Below are positions 50,247 to 58,938 of a DNA stretch of 64,000 nucleotides, in pieces. The position numbers were made by a program, and so were the translations under genes. A model generated the notes under the pieces. It was not told the origin of the DNA. It worked only from the letters and a program-made list of their open reading frames with translations, and searched no databases. Each line of letters begins with the position of its first letter. Within the stretch, counting starts at the first letter, position 1. This DNA comes from Paenibacillus methanolicus (GTDB taxonomy: Bacteria > Bacillota > Bacilli > Paenibacillales > Paenibacillaceae), in NCBI RefSeq assembly GCF_008124765.1, contig NZ_VNHS01000005.1, positions 1 to 64,000 on the forward strand, written 5' to 3'.

Positions 50247-51281
50247 ATGAAAAACATTACGATCTACGACATCGCGAAGGAAGCGGACGTCTCGGTCACG
50301 ACGGTGTCGCGGGTGCTGAACGGCACGGCGCCCGTCAAGGCCAGCACGAAGGAGGCGGTCCTGCGCGTCATCGAGAAGCATAAGTTCCAGCCGAACGCGT
50401 TGGCCCGGAGCTTGATCAAGAAAGAGACCGGCACCATCGCGATGATCGTGCCGGACATTACGAATCCGTTCTTCCCGGAAGTATTCTGGGGCTCGGAGAA
50501 CGAAGCGCGCGAGAAGGGATACACGTTCTTCCTATGCAATTCGGCCGGGGAATACGGCAGAGAGTCGGAATATTTGTCCATATTGCGGGAGAAGCGGGTC
50601 GAGGGGATTATTTTCGTCGGGGGCCGGATCAATCTGGCGAACTGCCCGCCCGAGCTTGTGCAGGAGGTCGTCGATACCGCCAAGGGAATTCCGGTCGTGC
50701 TCGTGAACGGTCATTTGGCCAAAAGCCAGCTGCATCGCGTCTACACGGATGAAGCGGCCGGGGCGGCGCTTGCGGCGCAGCACGTGATCGACCTCGGGCA
50801 CCGCGAGATCGCGTTCATCGGCGGGATGGAGGAGCTGACGACGACGATCCAGAAGGTGAAGGCGGTGAAGCGGAAGCTGGAGGAGCACGGACTCGGCTTG
50901 CGCAAGGACCGGCTGCTCTTCGGCGAGTTCTCCATCACGGCCGGCAGGGAGCTGATGGCGAAGCTGTTGGAACAGGCCGACCGTCCGACCGCGGTCATCT
51001 GCGTCAACGACTTCACGGCGATCGGCGCGATCAAAGCGGCGACGGAGCGGGGGCTGCGGATACCGGACGACATCTCGATCGTCGGTTTCGACGACTCGCC
51101 TCTGTCCACGGCGGTCATCCCGGAGCTGACGACCGTGACGCAGAACACGAACGAGCTCGGCAAGCTCGCCGTCGAGCGGATCTATCAGATCAACAACGGC
51201 CTGCCCGCCAAGCGCAGCACGGTGTTGCAGCCCAAGCTCGTCGTCAGGCAAAGCACGGGACGAGCGCCGGGGATGGCGTAG
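50247..51281 (+). CDS. LacI-family transcriptional regulator
   Basis: This 344-residue protein has the N-terminal helix-turn-helix and hinge (ITIYDIAKEADVSVTTVSRVLNGTAPVKASTKEAVL; residues 3-40) and a sugar-binding periplasmic-type core (GTIAMIVPDITNPFFPEVFWG...ISIVGFDDSPLSTAVIPELTTV). The length is standard. It sits between GH43 and GH30 genes and four TGAAACC-type palindromes flank it, so it most likely represses both until an arabinose- or galactose-derived inducer binds. Confidence 0.94.
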   Translation: MKNITIYDIAKEADVSVTTVSRVLNGTAPVKASTKEAVLRVIEKHKFQPNALARSLIKKETGTIAMIVPDITNPFFPEVFWGSENEAREKGYTFFLCNSAGEYGRESEYLSILREKRVEGIIFVGGRINLANCPPELVQEVVDTAKGIPVVLVNGHLAKSQLHRVYTDEAAGAALAAQHVIDLGHREIAFIGGMEELTTTIQKVKAVKRKLEEHGLGLRKDRLLFGEFSITAGRELMAKLLEQADRPTAVICVNDFTAIGAIKAATERGLRIPDDISIVGFDDSPLSTAVIPELTTVTQNTNELGKLAVERIYQINNGLPAKRSTVLQPKLVVRQSTGRAPGMA

Positions 51282-51486
51282 CGCGGAAGTTGTTGCGTTC
51301 CGGCGGCTGCGAGGCGCAATAGTGAGCCGAAGCTCGTTAATCGCATGCATCCATCACCTTGCTAAGCCCCTCGAGCGGCGTTACCCCTCCCCAACACAAT
51401 GCGACAAAAAAAGCTCCGCCGGGCGCGTGCGCAATGGGCATTTAGTTCGATGCAGCCCGCGACCCGCAAGCAGTAAAATCGAGAAG

Positions 51487-51500
51487 TGAAACCCCTTTCA
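51487..51500. promoter_or_regulatory. LacI-type operator 1 of GH30 gene
   Basis: TGAAACCCCTTTCA, member of the TGAAACC-x-TTTCA set, 230 nt before the GH30 start. Confidence 0.65.
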
Positions 51501-51503
51501 TGC

Positions 51504-51531
51504 AGAGCGACGAGGTGCGCTCTCTTTTTTC
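51504..51531 (+). terminator. Hairpin with T run in GH30 leader
   Basis: AGAGCG-ACGAGGTG-CGCTCT followed by CTTTTTTCG. It could end lacI read-through or, since it lies between operators, attenuate GH30 transcription. Confidence 0.6.
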
Positions 51532-51540
51532 GCCCGCTAC

Positions 51541-51568
51541 AGAAACCGGTTTCATGAAACCCATTTCA
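51541..51568. promoter_or_regulatory. LacI-type operators 2 and 3 of GH30 gene
   Basis: AGAAACCGGTTTCA (51541-51554) is followed at once by TGAAACCCATTTCA (51555-51568), two adjoining 14-mers with the same layout as the site before lacI. They lie 160 nt before the GH30 start. Confidence 0.75.
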
Positions 51569-51730
51569 CTAATGGGCAACTTCGCCGGCGGCATGGCCGG
51601 ATAAGGAGGCGACGGAGGGCGCTGGTTGGCTTGCGCAGGCCGGAGGACTTGAACGGAAACGGCAGCAATCTTGATTTACCGGTGAGGATATGCACGTAAT
51701 TTGGCACGAATTCTGCTAGGGGGGAAGACG

Positions 51731-54700
51731 TTGAGTCGACAACGATTGAAGAAGAGCACGGCCGCGGTTTTGGCGGGCATGTGCGGATTTTCGCTGTATG
51801 GGGGACCGCTCTACGCGGCCGATCCGGTCATTCCGGCGGCCGAACCGGTAACCCGCATCGTGATCGATGCCTCCACGACGTTCCAAGCCATCGATAACTT
51901 CGGGGCATCGGACGCGTGGTCGATGGAGCAGCTGGGGAAACATTGGACGGACGCGAATAAAACGAAGGTGGCGGACCTGCTCTTTTCGCGGGACAAAGGC
52001 ATCGGCCTCTCGGCTTGGCGCTTCAACATCGGCGCGGGCTCGACGGAGACGGACCAAGCCATCATCGGCAATCCGTGGCGGCGGGCGGAGGCGTTCAAGA
52101 TGTCCGCGGAAGAGACGTACGATTGGAGCAAGCAGGCCGGCCAGCAGTGGTTCCTGAAGGCCGCGAAGGAGCGGGGCGTCGATACGCTTATCGCCTTCGT
52201 CAACAGCCCGCCGGTCTGGATGACGAAGAACGGTCATGGGCAGCCGGACGCGACCGTCGGTTCGACGAACTTGAAGGAAGGGTACGAGGACGAATTCGCG
52301 ACTTACCTGGTCGACGTCCTCGAACATTTCGAGCAGGAAGGCCTGAAGTTCGATTACATTAGCCCGATCAACGAGCCGACATGGGATTGGAACAAGGCTG
52401 GACAGGAGGGCAACCGGTACAACAACGAGGATATGAAAAAGGTCATTTTGGAGCTGTACCGGCAGCTGCAGGCGAAAGGGATCGACTCGCAAATCAGCGC
52501 GCCCGACGGCGTCGAGATTACGGCGCTGCTGGACGATGCCGTCTACAAGGCGTTCGCGAACCAGGAGCAGTACAAGGGCGGCGCCAACGCGCTCGGGCTT
52601 GGCAAATACCGCGAATACATCAAGGACCTGCTGGGCGACCCGGAGCTGAAGGAAGCCGTCGGCAACAAGATCGCCTCCCATTCGTACTGGTCCGACTACA
52701 GCAATCCGGGCGACGACCGGCTTGGTAAGCTTAGAGAGCTGCTGGCCGACAATCTGAAGCAATACGACGAGAACGCGAAGTATTGGATGAGCGAATACTG
52801 CATTCTCGGCTCTTACGGACCGGGCCGCGATCTGGGGATGTCTCCCGCGCTCGTGGTCGCCAGGACGATCCATTTCGACCTGACGCGGGCGAACGCCTCG
52901 GCTTGGCAGTGGTGGACGGCCGTCTCCAAGGAGGACTACAAGGACGGCTTGATCTACACCGACTTCAACCTTCCGGCCGACGAGCAGAACATTCTGACTT
53001 CCAAAATGCTGTGGACGCTCGGCAATTACAGCAAGTTCATTCGTCCCGGCGCGGACCGCGTGCAATTGACCGGGATCGACGAAGCGGCGCGAAGCGGGCT
53101 GCTCGGCTCGGCCTATCGGCACGAGGAGGAGAAGACCGTTACGGCGGTGTTCGTCAACGACAGCGCCGAGCCGAAGCCGATCAACGTCGCGTTGGACGGC
53201 TTGGGCAAGAACGAAGCGGTATTCGCGATGCAATCGTACGTCACGAGCGAGGCTTCCGATCTGGGCAAAGGGCAGGACGCCGAGGCGCAAGCCGACGGCA
53301 CGTTCGAGACCGTCATTCCGCCGCGCTCGGTCGTCACGCTGACCGGCGATGTCGTGAAGGACAACGACAAGCCGGCCGCGCCGGAAGTGTCGGGCGTGAC
53401 GCCGCTGAACAAAGGGCTTCAGATCGAGTTCGAAGCGGCCAAAGGCGCCACGGAGTACGAAATCAGCTACCGGGGCGAGCGGGAGAACGAAGACCGCACC
53501 GTGACGCAATCGACGGATGCGCCTGTCGTTCTCCAAGGGCTGGATAACGGCAAGTCGTACGCGATCACCGTCCGCGCGGGCAACCGCAACGGCTTCGGCC
53601 CGCCGTCCAAGCGCGTAACCGGCACGCCGCAGCTGCTGCCGCCGGCGGAGGTCGCGGCCGCGGGGACGGACGGCGGATTCGCGCTCCGCTTCCCGGCCGA
53701 ATCGGGCGTCCCTTCGTATCGGGTGCGTTATGGTACCGAATCGGGATCCTACGCGGCCGAGACGATAAGCGGCGATTCAACCGGTATCATCAACGTGGAA
53801 GGCCTTCGCAACGGCACGACGTATTACGGCGTCTTAGAGGCCGTCGATGGCGCGGAGGTCAGCGCGCCTACGGCAGAGTTCCAAGTGAAGCCGGACATTC
53901 CGGCGCCGGGCAAAATCATCGCCATCCCGGGCGACGGCTCGGTCCGCCTCGAATTCGCTCCAGTGGAAGGAGCCGCCGGATACGCGGTTCAATATGTTTC
54001 GGGCGCCGCGGTCGCCGCGGCTCCGAAGCGGCAGAGCGGAACCGAGCTTGAATTGAAGGGACTTACGAACGGCAGTCCGGTCGCGATCCGCGTATCTACG
54101 GTCGGCAAGGGCGGTCCGGGAAGCGGCTATGCGGAGAAGACGGTAACGCCGCAAGCGGAAGAAGTGCGCTTCGAGGATACGTTCGACAGCGGGGAGATGA
54201 CCCGTTACCAGCAAGAGGTAAGCGTCTGGGCGATGGAAGACGGCTTGATGAAGCATGCCTCCGGCGGCGACCATCAAGGCGAGCTCAGCGTGAAGGACGC
54301 GAAGGTGATCGACGGGACGATTACGGCGGTCGCTAAGCACGCGACGGCAGGCGCGGATTGGGGCGTCGTTTTCCGCGGCGGCGCCGGTTCGAAAGGGTAT
54401 TGGTTCGGGTTCGAGAACGGTGCGATGGTTCTTCGGAAGGATGGCGCGAATCTCGCGGTGCCGGTTCCGTTCACGGCGAAGCTCGGCGAATTGTACAAAT
54501 TGGAGGTAAAGCTGGACGGCAAACGGATCCAAGCGTTCGCGGACGACAAGCAGCTGTTCGACGTCGCCGACACGCTGTATACGAGCGGCTATGCGGGACT
54601 GCACAGCTGGGCGGACGCGCAGTTCTCCGCGCTGAGAATCACGCGCGACGCCGGCAGCTTCAGCGCTATTCCAGAGATTTACGAGGCAAAGGCCGGCGAC

Positions 54701-56254
54701 GGCCAGATCGCGCTCCAATACAGCGAGGTGGAAGGGGCGAACGCCTACTTCATCCGCTATAAGGCGAAAGGCGCGCCGGATGCCGAAGCGATCGAAATTC
54801 CGGCTAATCCGAGAACGACGATCGTAACCGGACTCGCGAACGATACGGCGTACGTCTTCTCGGTCATTGCCGAGCGAGCTGACGGACGGGCGCAATCGCT
54901 CCCGGCGGAGGGCACGCCGAAGGGCAGCCCGCTGCTCTATTACGTCGATGCCGGCGACGGATCGACCGGTCAGCCGGAGACGGGCGAGACGCTCGGCTCG
55001 CTCCAATCGTTGGAGGAGCAGCCGTACGGCGCCGATCCGATTACGGGAATGAAATGGGGCTACGAAGCGGACGACGGCCAGACGTGGGCCCACACTGCTC
55101 CGGTCGATGCGCATGAATCCATCCGGCAGTATGACGGCACCGCGAATGGCAAAGGGCTGGCCTACCGCTTCGAGCTGCCGAACGGAACGTACAAGGTCAC
55201 GGCCGGATTCTTCGATCCGTGGACGGATAACAACCGGGTCATGAACGTGACGGTCAATGGGGAGACGAAGCTGGCGAATTACGTCATCGGGAACAAACGG
55301 GAATCGCACGAGTTCGCGGACGTTCAAGTTACGAACGGCGAGCTTGTCGTCAAAGCGGTGAAAGCCGGCAGCGGCAAGCCGATGATCAGCTGGCTGAAAG
55401 TCGAGAAAGCGGCGCAAGGCGGAGAGCAGCCGAACGCATTGACGCTGACCGGCCCGGAGATCGGGGAGAGCGGGCAGCCGTTCGACGTGACGGTCGCGCT
55501 CCCGCGTCCGAGCGAAGCTTTCCTAGCGCAAGACATTACCGTTGCATACGACGCCGAGAGGCTGGAGCTGGCTGACAGCGGCATCGTCCTGCTGAACGAC
55601 GGCTATCAGCTCGTCGGGCAGGACGATGAGCCGGGCCGTACCCGGCTGCTGCTGGCCAAGACCGGCGAAGATGGCGGCACGGAGGGCGGCGAGCTGTTCA
55701 AGCTGCGGTTCAACGTCAAGGCCGACAGCGAAGCGGGCCTCGCGGCCATCGCGCTGCAAGCGGCGTCCGCCGCGAGCGGCGAAGGCATCGAGACGCCGCT
55801 TGCGGGAGACGCGATCGAGGTGCAGATCAACGCGATCGACAAAGCGGCCCTGCGCGCGCTGATCGGAGAGGCGCAAGCCAAGCACGCCGGCACGGCCGCC
55901 GGCACGGACGTCGGGCAAGCGCCGCAAACCGCGAAGGACGCGCTGGCGCAGGCGATCGCGGCCGCTTCGGCCGTTGCGAATAACGCGGGCGCTACACAGG
56001 GGGCGGTCGAGCAAGCGCTTCGCGACCTCAGTTCCGCGCTGCGCGCGTTCGAGGACGCGATCGTCAAGCTGTCTCCTGGCGACGTCAACGAGGACGAAAA
56101 GGTCAGCATCGGCGACCTGGCCCTCGTGGCCAAATCTTACGGGAAGACGAGCGCGGACCCGGATTGGGCGGAAGCGGCCAAGTCGGATATTAACCGCGAC
56201 GGCAAGATCGATATTGAAGATTTGGCGGCGTTGGCGAAGCTCATTCTTCAGTAG
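51731..56254 (+). CDS. Secreted multidomain GH30 glycosidase with cohesin and dockerin
   Basis: This 1507-residue protein starts at TTG 51731 (AGGGGGGAAGACG), with signal peptide AAVLAGMCGFSLYGGPLYAA. The GH30 barrel (about 40-530) has acid/base Glu215 (SPINEPTWDW) and nucleophile Glu355 (WMSEYC), closest to endo-beta-1,6-galactanases (GH30_5). It continues with fibronectin type III domains (about 545-810), a concanavalin-like domain (about 815-975), another Fn3, a malectin-like CBM (about 1075-1230), a cohesin-like domain (1235-1370), a FIVAR region (1375-1445) and dockerin I (1447-1505, two DxNxDxxxxxxD loops). It is probably secreted to attack arabinogalactan side chains. Confidence 0.92.
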   Translation: MSRQRLKKSTAAVLAGMCGFSLYGGPLYAADPVIPAAEPVTRIVIDASTTFQAIDNFGASDAWSMEQLGKHWTDANKTKVADLLFSRDKGIGLSAWRFNIGAGSTETDQAIIGNPWRRAEAFKMSAEETYDWSKQAGQQWFLKAAKERGVDTLIAFVNSPPVWMTKNGHGQPDATVGSTNLKEGYEDEFATYLVDVLEHFEQEGLKFDYISPINEPTWDWNKAGQEGNRYNNEDMKKVILELYRQLQAKGIDSQISAPDGVEITALLDDAVYKAFANQEQYKGGANALGLGKYREYIKDLLGDPELKEAVGNKIASHSYWSDYSNPGDDRLGKLRELLADNLKQYDENAKYWMSEYCILGSYGPGRDLGMSPALVVARTIHFDLTRANASAWQWWTAVSKEDYKDGLIYTDFNLPADEQNILTSKMLWTLGNYSKFIRPGADRVQLTGIDEAARSGLLGSAYRHEEEKTVTAVFVNDSAEPKPINVALDGLGKNEAVFAMQSYVTSEASDLGKGQDAEAQADGTFETVIPPRSVVTLTGDVVKDNDKPAAPEVSGVTPLNKGLQIEFEAAKGATEYEISYRGERENEDRTVTQSTDAPVVLQGLDNGKSYAITVRAGNRNGFGPPSKRVTGTPQLLPPAEVAAAGTDGGFALRFPAESGVPSYRVRYGTESGSYAAETISGDSTGIINVEGLRNGTTYYGVLEAVDGAEVSAPTAEFQVKPDIPAPGKIIAIPGDGSVRLEFAPVEGAAGYAVQYVSGAAVAAAPKRQSGTELELKGLTNGSPVAIRVSTVGKGGPGSGYAEKTVTPQAEEVRFEDTFDSGEMTRYQQEVSVWAMEDGLMKHASGGDHQGELSVKDAKVIDGTITAVAKHATAGADWGVVFRGGAGSKGYWFGFENGAMVLRKDGANLAVPVPFTAKLGELYKLEVKLDGKRIQAFADDKQLFDVADTLYTSGYAGLHSWADAQFSALRITRDAGSFSAIPEIYEAKAGDGQIALQYSEVEGANAYFIRYKAKGAPDAEAIEIPANPRTTIVTGLANDTAYVFSVIAERADGRAQSLPAEGTPKGSPLLYYVDAGDGSTGQPETGETLGSLQSLEEQPYGADPITGMKWGYEADDGQTWAHTAPVDAHESIRQYDGTANGKGLAYRFELPNGTYKVTAGFFDPWTDNNRVMNVTVNGETKLANYVIGNKRESHEFADVQVTNGELVVKAVKAGSGKPMISWLKVEKAAQGGEQPNALTLTGPEIGESGQPFDVTVALPRPSEAFLAQDITVAYDAERLELADSGIVLLNDGYQLVGQDDEPGRTRLLLAKTGEDGGTEGGELFKLRFNVKADSEAGLAAIALQAASAASGEGIETPLAGDAIEVQINAIDKAALRALIGEAQAKHAGTAAGTDVGQAPQTAKDALAQAIAAASAVANNAGATQGAVEQALRDLSSALRAFEDAIVKLSPGDVNEDEKVSIGDLALVAKSYGKTSADPDWAEAAKSDINRDGKIDIEDLAALAKLILQ

Positions 56255-56265
56255 GCATTCAATAG

Positions 56266-56301
56266 GCAAAAGACCTGCAACGAGCGCTGCAGGTCTTTTT
56301 G
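56266..56301. terminator. Bidirectional terminator
   Basis: AAAAGACCTGCA-ACGAGCGC-TGCAGGTCTTTTT between the GH30 gene and the convergent sugar-binding protein gene. Confidence 0.92.
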
Positions 56302-56336
56302 CTGTATTCGCCAAGCTAGAGATCCAAATCGCCGGA

Positions 56337-57335
56337 TCAAGACGGCGACTGCTTATTTGCCTCGGCTACCCTTGCGTCGTCCTGCCGAATATCTTGAATG
56401 CCGGTCTCCATCCGCTCCGCGACCGGCTCGCCTTTGCTCGCCGCCAGCAGCGTCTCCATGATGAGCGCGCCCCAATCCTCTTCGCGCTGGGAGATCACGG
56501 CGGCGAGCTGGCCGTTGGTCAGCGCCTCCTTGCTCGTCGTCGTCATCCCCATGGAGACGGCCAGGCGGTCCAAGCCTTTCGCCTTCCAGATGAGCGTCGA
56601 CGCGGAGGCGGAGACGAAGTCGAGCCCGACTAAGGCGTCGAAATGAGGATGGGCCTCGATCATCGTCTCGATATCGCTCATCGCTTTCTCCTCGCTGCCT
56701 TGGTTATAGTGCACCTCGAGGACATCGATCGCGGAATTCGCGTTCAAGTGGTCAATGAAGCCCGCGAGCCGCTGCCGCATGCCGTGCATCTCTTCCATGC
56801 CGTTCTCCACGAGGATCATCCCCTTGCCCCCGAGCAGCTGGCTGACGGCGATGGCGCTTTGCTTGCCCGTTGCGTAATTGTCCGCGCCGACGTACGCGGC
56901 CCGCGCGCTCCCCGGCGCGTCCGACTCGAACGTGACGACCGGGATGCCGGCGGCTTGCGCCTTGTCGATGACCGGCGTCAGCGCGTCGGAATCGACGGGG
57001 GAGATCGCGATGCCGGCGACCTGCTGCTTGATCATCGTCTCCATGATGCGAATCTGCTGCTCCGTGTTCGCCTCGTCGGGCGCGCTTACGATGAGGGCGA
57101 CACCGTGCGCCTCCGCCGCGGCGCTGGCATCCTGCGTCACCGTCTCGTAGGTCGGATATGCCATCGGGTAGATGATCCCGAACGTCTCGGTAAGCGGACG
57201 CGGCGCCTCGGCCTGCGGGACGCCAGAGCCGGACGGCGGCGTCTCCGGACCGGACTCGCCGCCGAAGCAGCCGCCGAGCGTAAGCGACAGGAACGCGGCG
57301 ATCGCGGCCAGCGGCAGCCTGCGCGCGCGCCTCAT
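56337..57335 (-). CDS. Sugar-binding lipoprotein of the sensor operon
   Basis: This 332-residue protein starts at ATG 57335, overlapping the response-regulator stop (ATGA). It has a lipoprotein signal (RLPLAAIAAFLSLTLGGCFGG; Cys is the anchor) and a two-lobed periplasmic-binding fold of the ribose/galactose type (TFGIIYPMAYPTYETVTQDASAAAEAHGVALIV..., GIAISPVDSDALTPVIDKAQAAGIPVVTFESDAP). There is no permease or ATPase beside it. It is the third gene after a histidine kinase and AraC regulator, so it more likely presents sugar to the kinase than feeds a transporter. Confidence 0.9.
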   Translation of the reverse strand: MRRARRLPLAAIAAFLSLTLGGCFGGESGPETPPSGSGVPQAEAPRPLTETFGIIYPMAYPTYETVTQDASAAAEAHGVALIVSAPDEANTEQQIRIMETMIKQQVAGIAISPVDSDALTPVIDKAQAAGIPVVTFESDAPGSARAAYVGADNYATGKQSAIAVSQLLGGKGMILVENGMEEMHGMRQRLAGFIDHLNANSAIDVLEVHYNQGSEEKAMSDIETMIEAHPHFDALVGLDFVSASASTLIWKAKGLDRLAVSMGMTTTSKEALTNGQLAAVISQREEDWGALIMETLLAASKGEPVAERMETGIQDIRQDDARVAEANKQSPS

Positions 57336-58924
57336 GCCATTCGCCCTTCCGATCGCGCCTGTTCCTTGACCTCCGAGGCGCCTTGGTTCCGGTATTCCTT
57401 GGTCGTCATGCCCGTTATTTTCTTGAACAGGTTCGAGAAATAGTGCGGGTCGTTGTAGCCGACGTCGAACGCGATCTCGAACGATTTGCGCCGCGTCGTC
57501 TTCAGCAGCTCCATCGCCTTGCCGATCCGCACCTGGGTCAAATATTCGGTCAGCGTCTGGCCCGTCTCCTGGCTGAACACTTTGCTGAGATGACTCGGGC
57601 TGATGCGGACGTGCTGGGCGATGACCTTCAGCGAGAGCTGGTCGTTGTTGTACTGGCCGACGATGTAGTCCTTCACGCTCTTGATGATATCGCCGTATTT
57701 GTCCGCCGCTTCCGCCCGCCAACGCCACAACTCGCGAAGGAGCCCGCACAAATATTGAACGCAATCTTCCCATGTCGCGACCTGTTTGATCGCCTGCTGG
57801 AGACGGCCGATGCCGTCGCTCGGATCAAAGCCGGTGCGGAACGTCTGCTGGGCGGCGCGGAACGCCTCCAGCGTCAAATCGTTTAGCAGATAGAAGCCGT
57901 ATGAGGAGGCGGTCCAATGAAGCGGCTGCAGCTCGCGCGCGAAATCCCGCACGAACGTCTCCAGCCGCGCCGGAGAACCTACTTTGAGAAAGTCGAGGAA
58001 GGCGGCGCGGTCCACCAGGACGTCCACGCGCGCCGACTCGTCCGCTTCCCCGAACGCGGCCTTGTTCTGCTGCTTCAGCCGGGCGATGTATTTGTCTTCC
58101 TCCGCTTCGAGGTAGGAGACGTGGATGCCTTGGAGGCGCTCCTGGACGCTCCCGGCGCCCGTATAGATGTCGCAGCCGAACCGGGCTTCCAGCTCCGCCC
58201 GAAGTTCCAAGCCGATCTGCCGGAGGCACTCGGCCATGCGCTCGGCCGAGCTGCCCTTGAAGATGACGACCAGCTCCGTCCGGCTCCGCATGAACGACAA
58301 ACGGTCGATGCCGGGGACGAGCTGCCGGTCCATCGCCTCGCGCAAGCCGTTCATGACGCGCGGCTCCTGCGGTTCCGCGACTTCCGCCGGCCGGATATCG
58401 AAGATGGCGACCGCGTAGTAGCGGGCCGACAGCGGAATGGACAGCTCCTTGGCGCATTCGATCGCCTCGCCGGTGCCGATCAGGCCGCCGCACAAATCCG
58501 CGAGCAGCCGCTCCTTCGTCACGGTCTGGCTTTTGAGCCGCTGCTGTTCTTCGTCGATCTTCCGTCCGACCTTATGGAGCAGCTCGACGAGCTCGGCGGC
58601 GCTGATCGGCTTCAAGCAGTAGTCCTCGACGCCGAGGCGAATCGCGTTCTGCGCATAGCGGAACTCGTCGTGGCCGCTCATGATGACCACCTTGATCGCC
58701 GGCATCTGCTTGCGGACGACGGCGGCCAGCTCCAGGCCGTCCATGAAGGGCATTTTGATATCCGTGATGAGAATATCCGGCATCCATTCCTCGATCAGCG
58801 GCAGGGCGATCTCGCCGTCCGGCGCGTCTCCGCAATAGTGGAAGCCTTCTTTCTCCCAATCCACGCAGGTGCGCATATTTTCGCGAATGAGAATTTCATC
58901 GTCCACGATCATCACTTTTTTCAT
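57332..58924 (-). CDS. Response regulator, REC plus AraC domain (YesN type)
   Basis: This 530-residue protein has a receiver domain at 1-120 (VMIVDDE acidic pocket, phospho-acceptor Asp55 in ILITDIKMP, Thr/Ser in VVIMSGHDEF). A long middle region (about 130-420) contains a GGDEF-like or dimerising fold of unknown role. The C-terminal AraC helix-turn-helix pair is at about 430-530 (LSLKVIAQHVRISPSHLSKVFSQETGQTLTEYLTQVRIGKAMELLKTTRRKSFEIAFDVGYNDPHYFSNLFKKITGMT, in parts). It is cotranscribed with the kinase 14 bp upstream. It probably activates the divergent transporter and glycosidases. Confidence 0.94.
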   Translation of the reverse strand: MKKVMIVDDEILIRENMRTCVDWEKEGFHYCGDAPDGEIALPLIEEWMPDILITDIKMPFMDGLELAAVVRKQMPAIKVVIMSGHDEFRYAQNAIRLGVEDYCLKPISAAELVELLHKVGRKIDEEQQRLKSQTVTKERLLADLCGGLIGTGEAIECAKELSIPLSARYYAVAIFDIRPAEVAEPQEPRVMNGLREAMDRQLVPGIDRLSFMRSRTELVVIFKGSSAERMAECLRQIGLELRAELEARFGCDIYTGAGSVQERLQGIHVSYLEAEEDKYIARLKQQNKAAFGEADESARVDVLVDRAAFLDFLKVGSPARLETFVRDFARELQPLHWTASSYGFYLLNDLTLEAFRAAQQTFRTGFDPSDGIGRLQQAIKQVATWEDCVQYLCGLLRELWRWRAEAADKYGDIIKSVKDYIVGQYNNDQLSLKVIAQHVRISPSHLSKVFSQETGQTLTEYLTQVRIGKAMELLKTTRRKSFEIAFDVGYNDPHYFSNLFKKITGMTTKEYRNQGASEVKEQARSEGRMA

Positions 58925-58938
58925 CGTCAAGACCCTCC

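Larger units (their letters stand above)
51282..51730. other. LacI-GH30 intergenic region with operators
   Basis: This 449-bp leader of the GH30 gene holds three operator-like palindromes and a hairpin plus T run between them (listed separately). No protein or RNA gene is evident in the first 200 bp. Confidence 0.7.

Noticed and set aside
51716-53536. 606-codon minus-strand open frame under the GH30 gene
   Set aside because: Arg/Val-rich shadow without ribosome site or domain; GH30 catalytic motifs are on the plus strand.
53834-55417. 527-codon minus-strand open frame under the GH30 gene
   Set aside because: Same composition bias; the plus strand carries Fn3, malectin-like and other modules in one frame.
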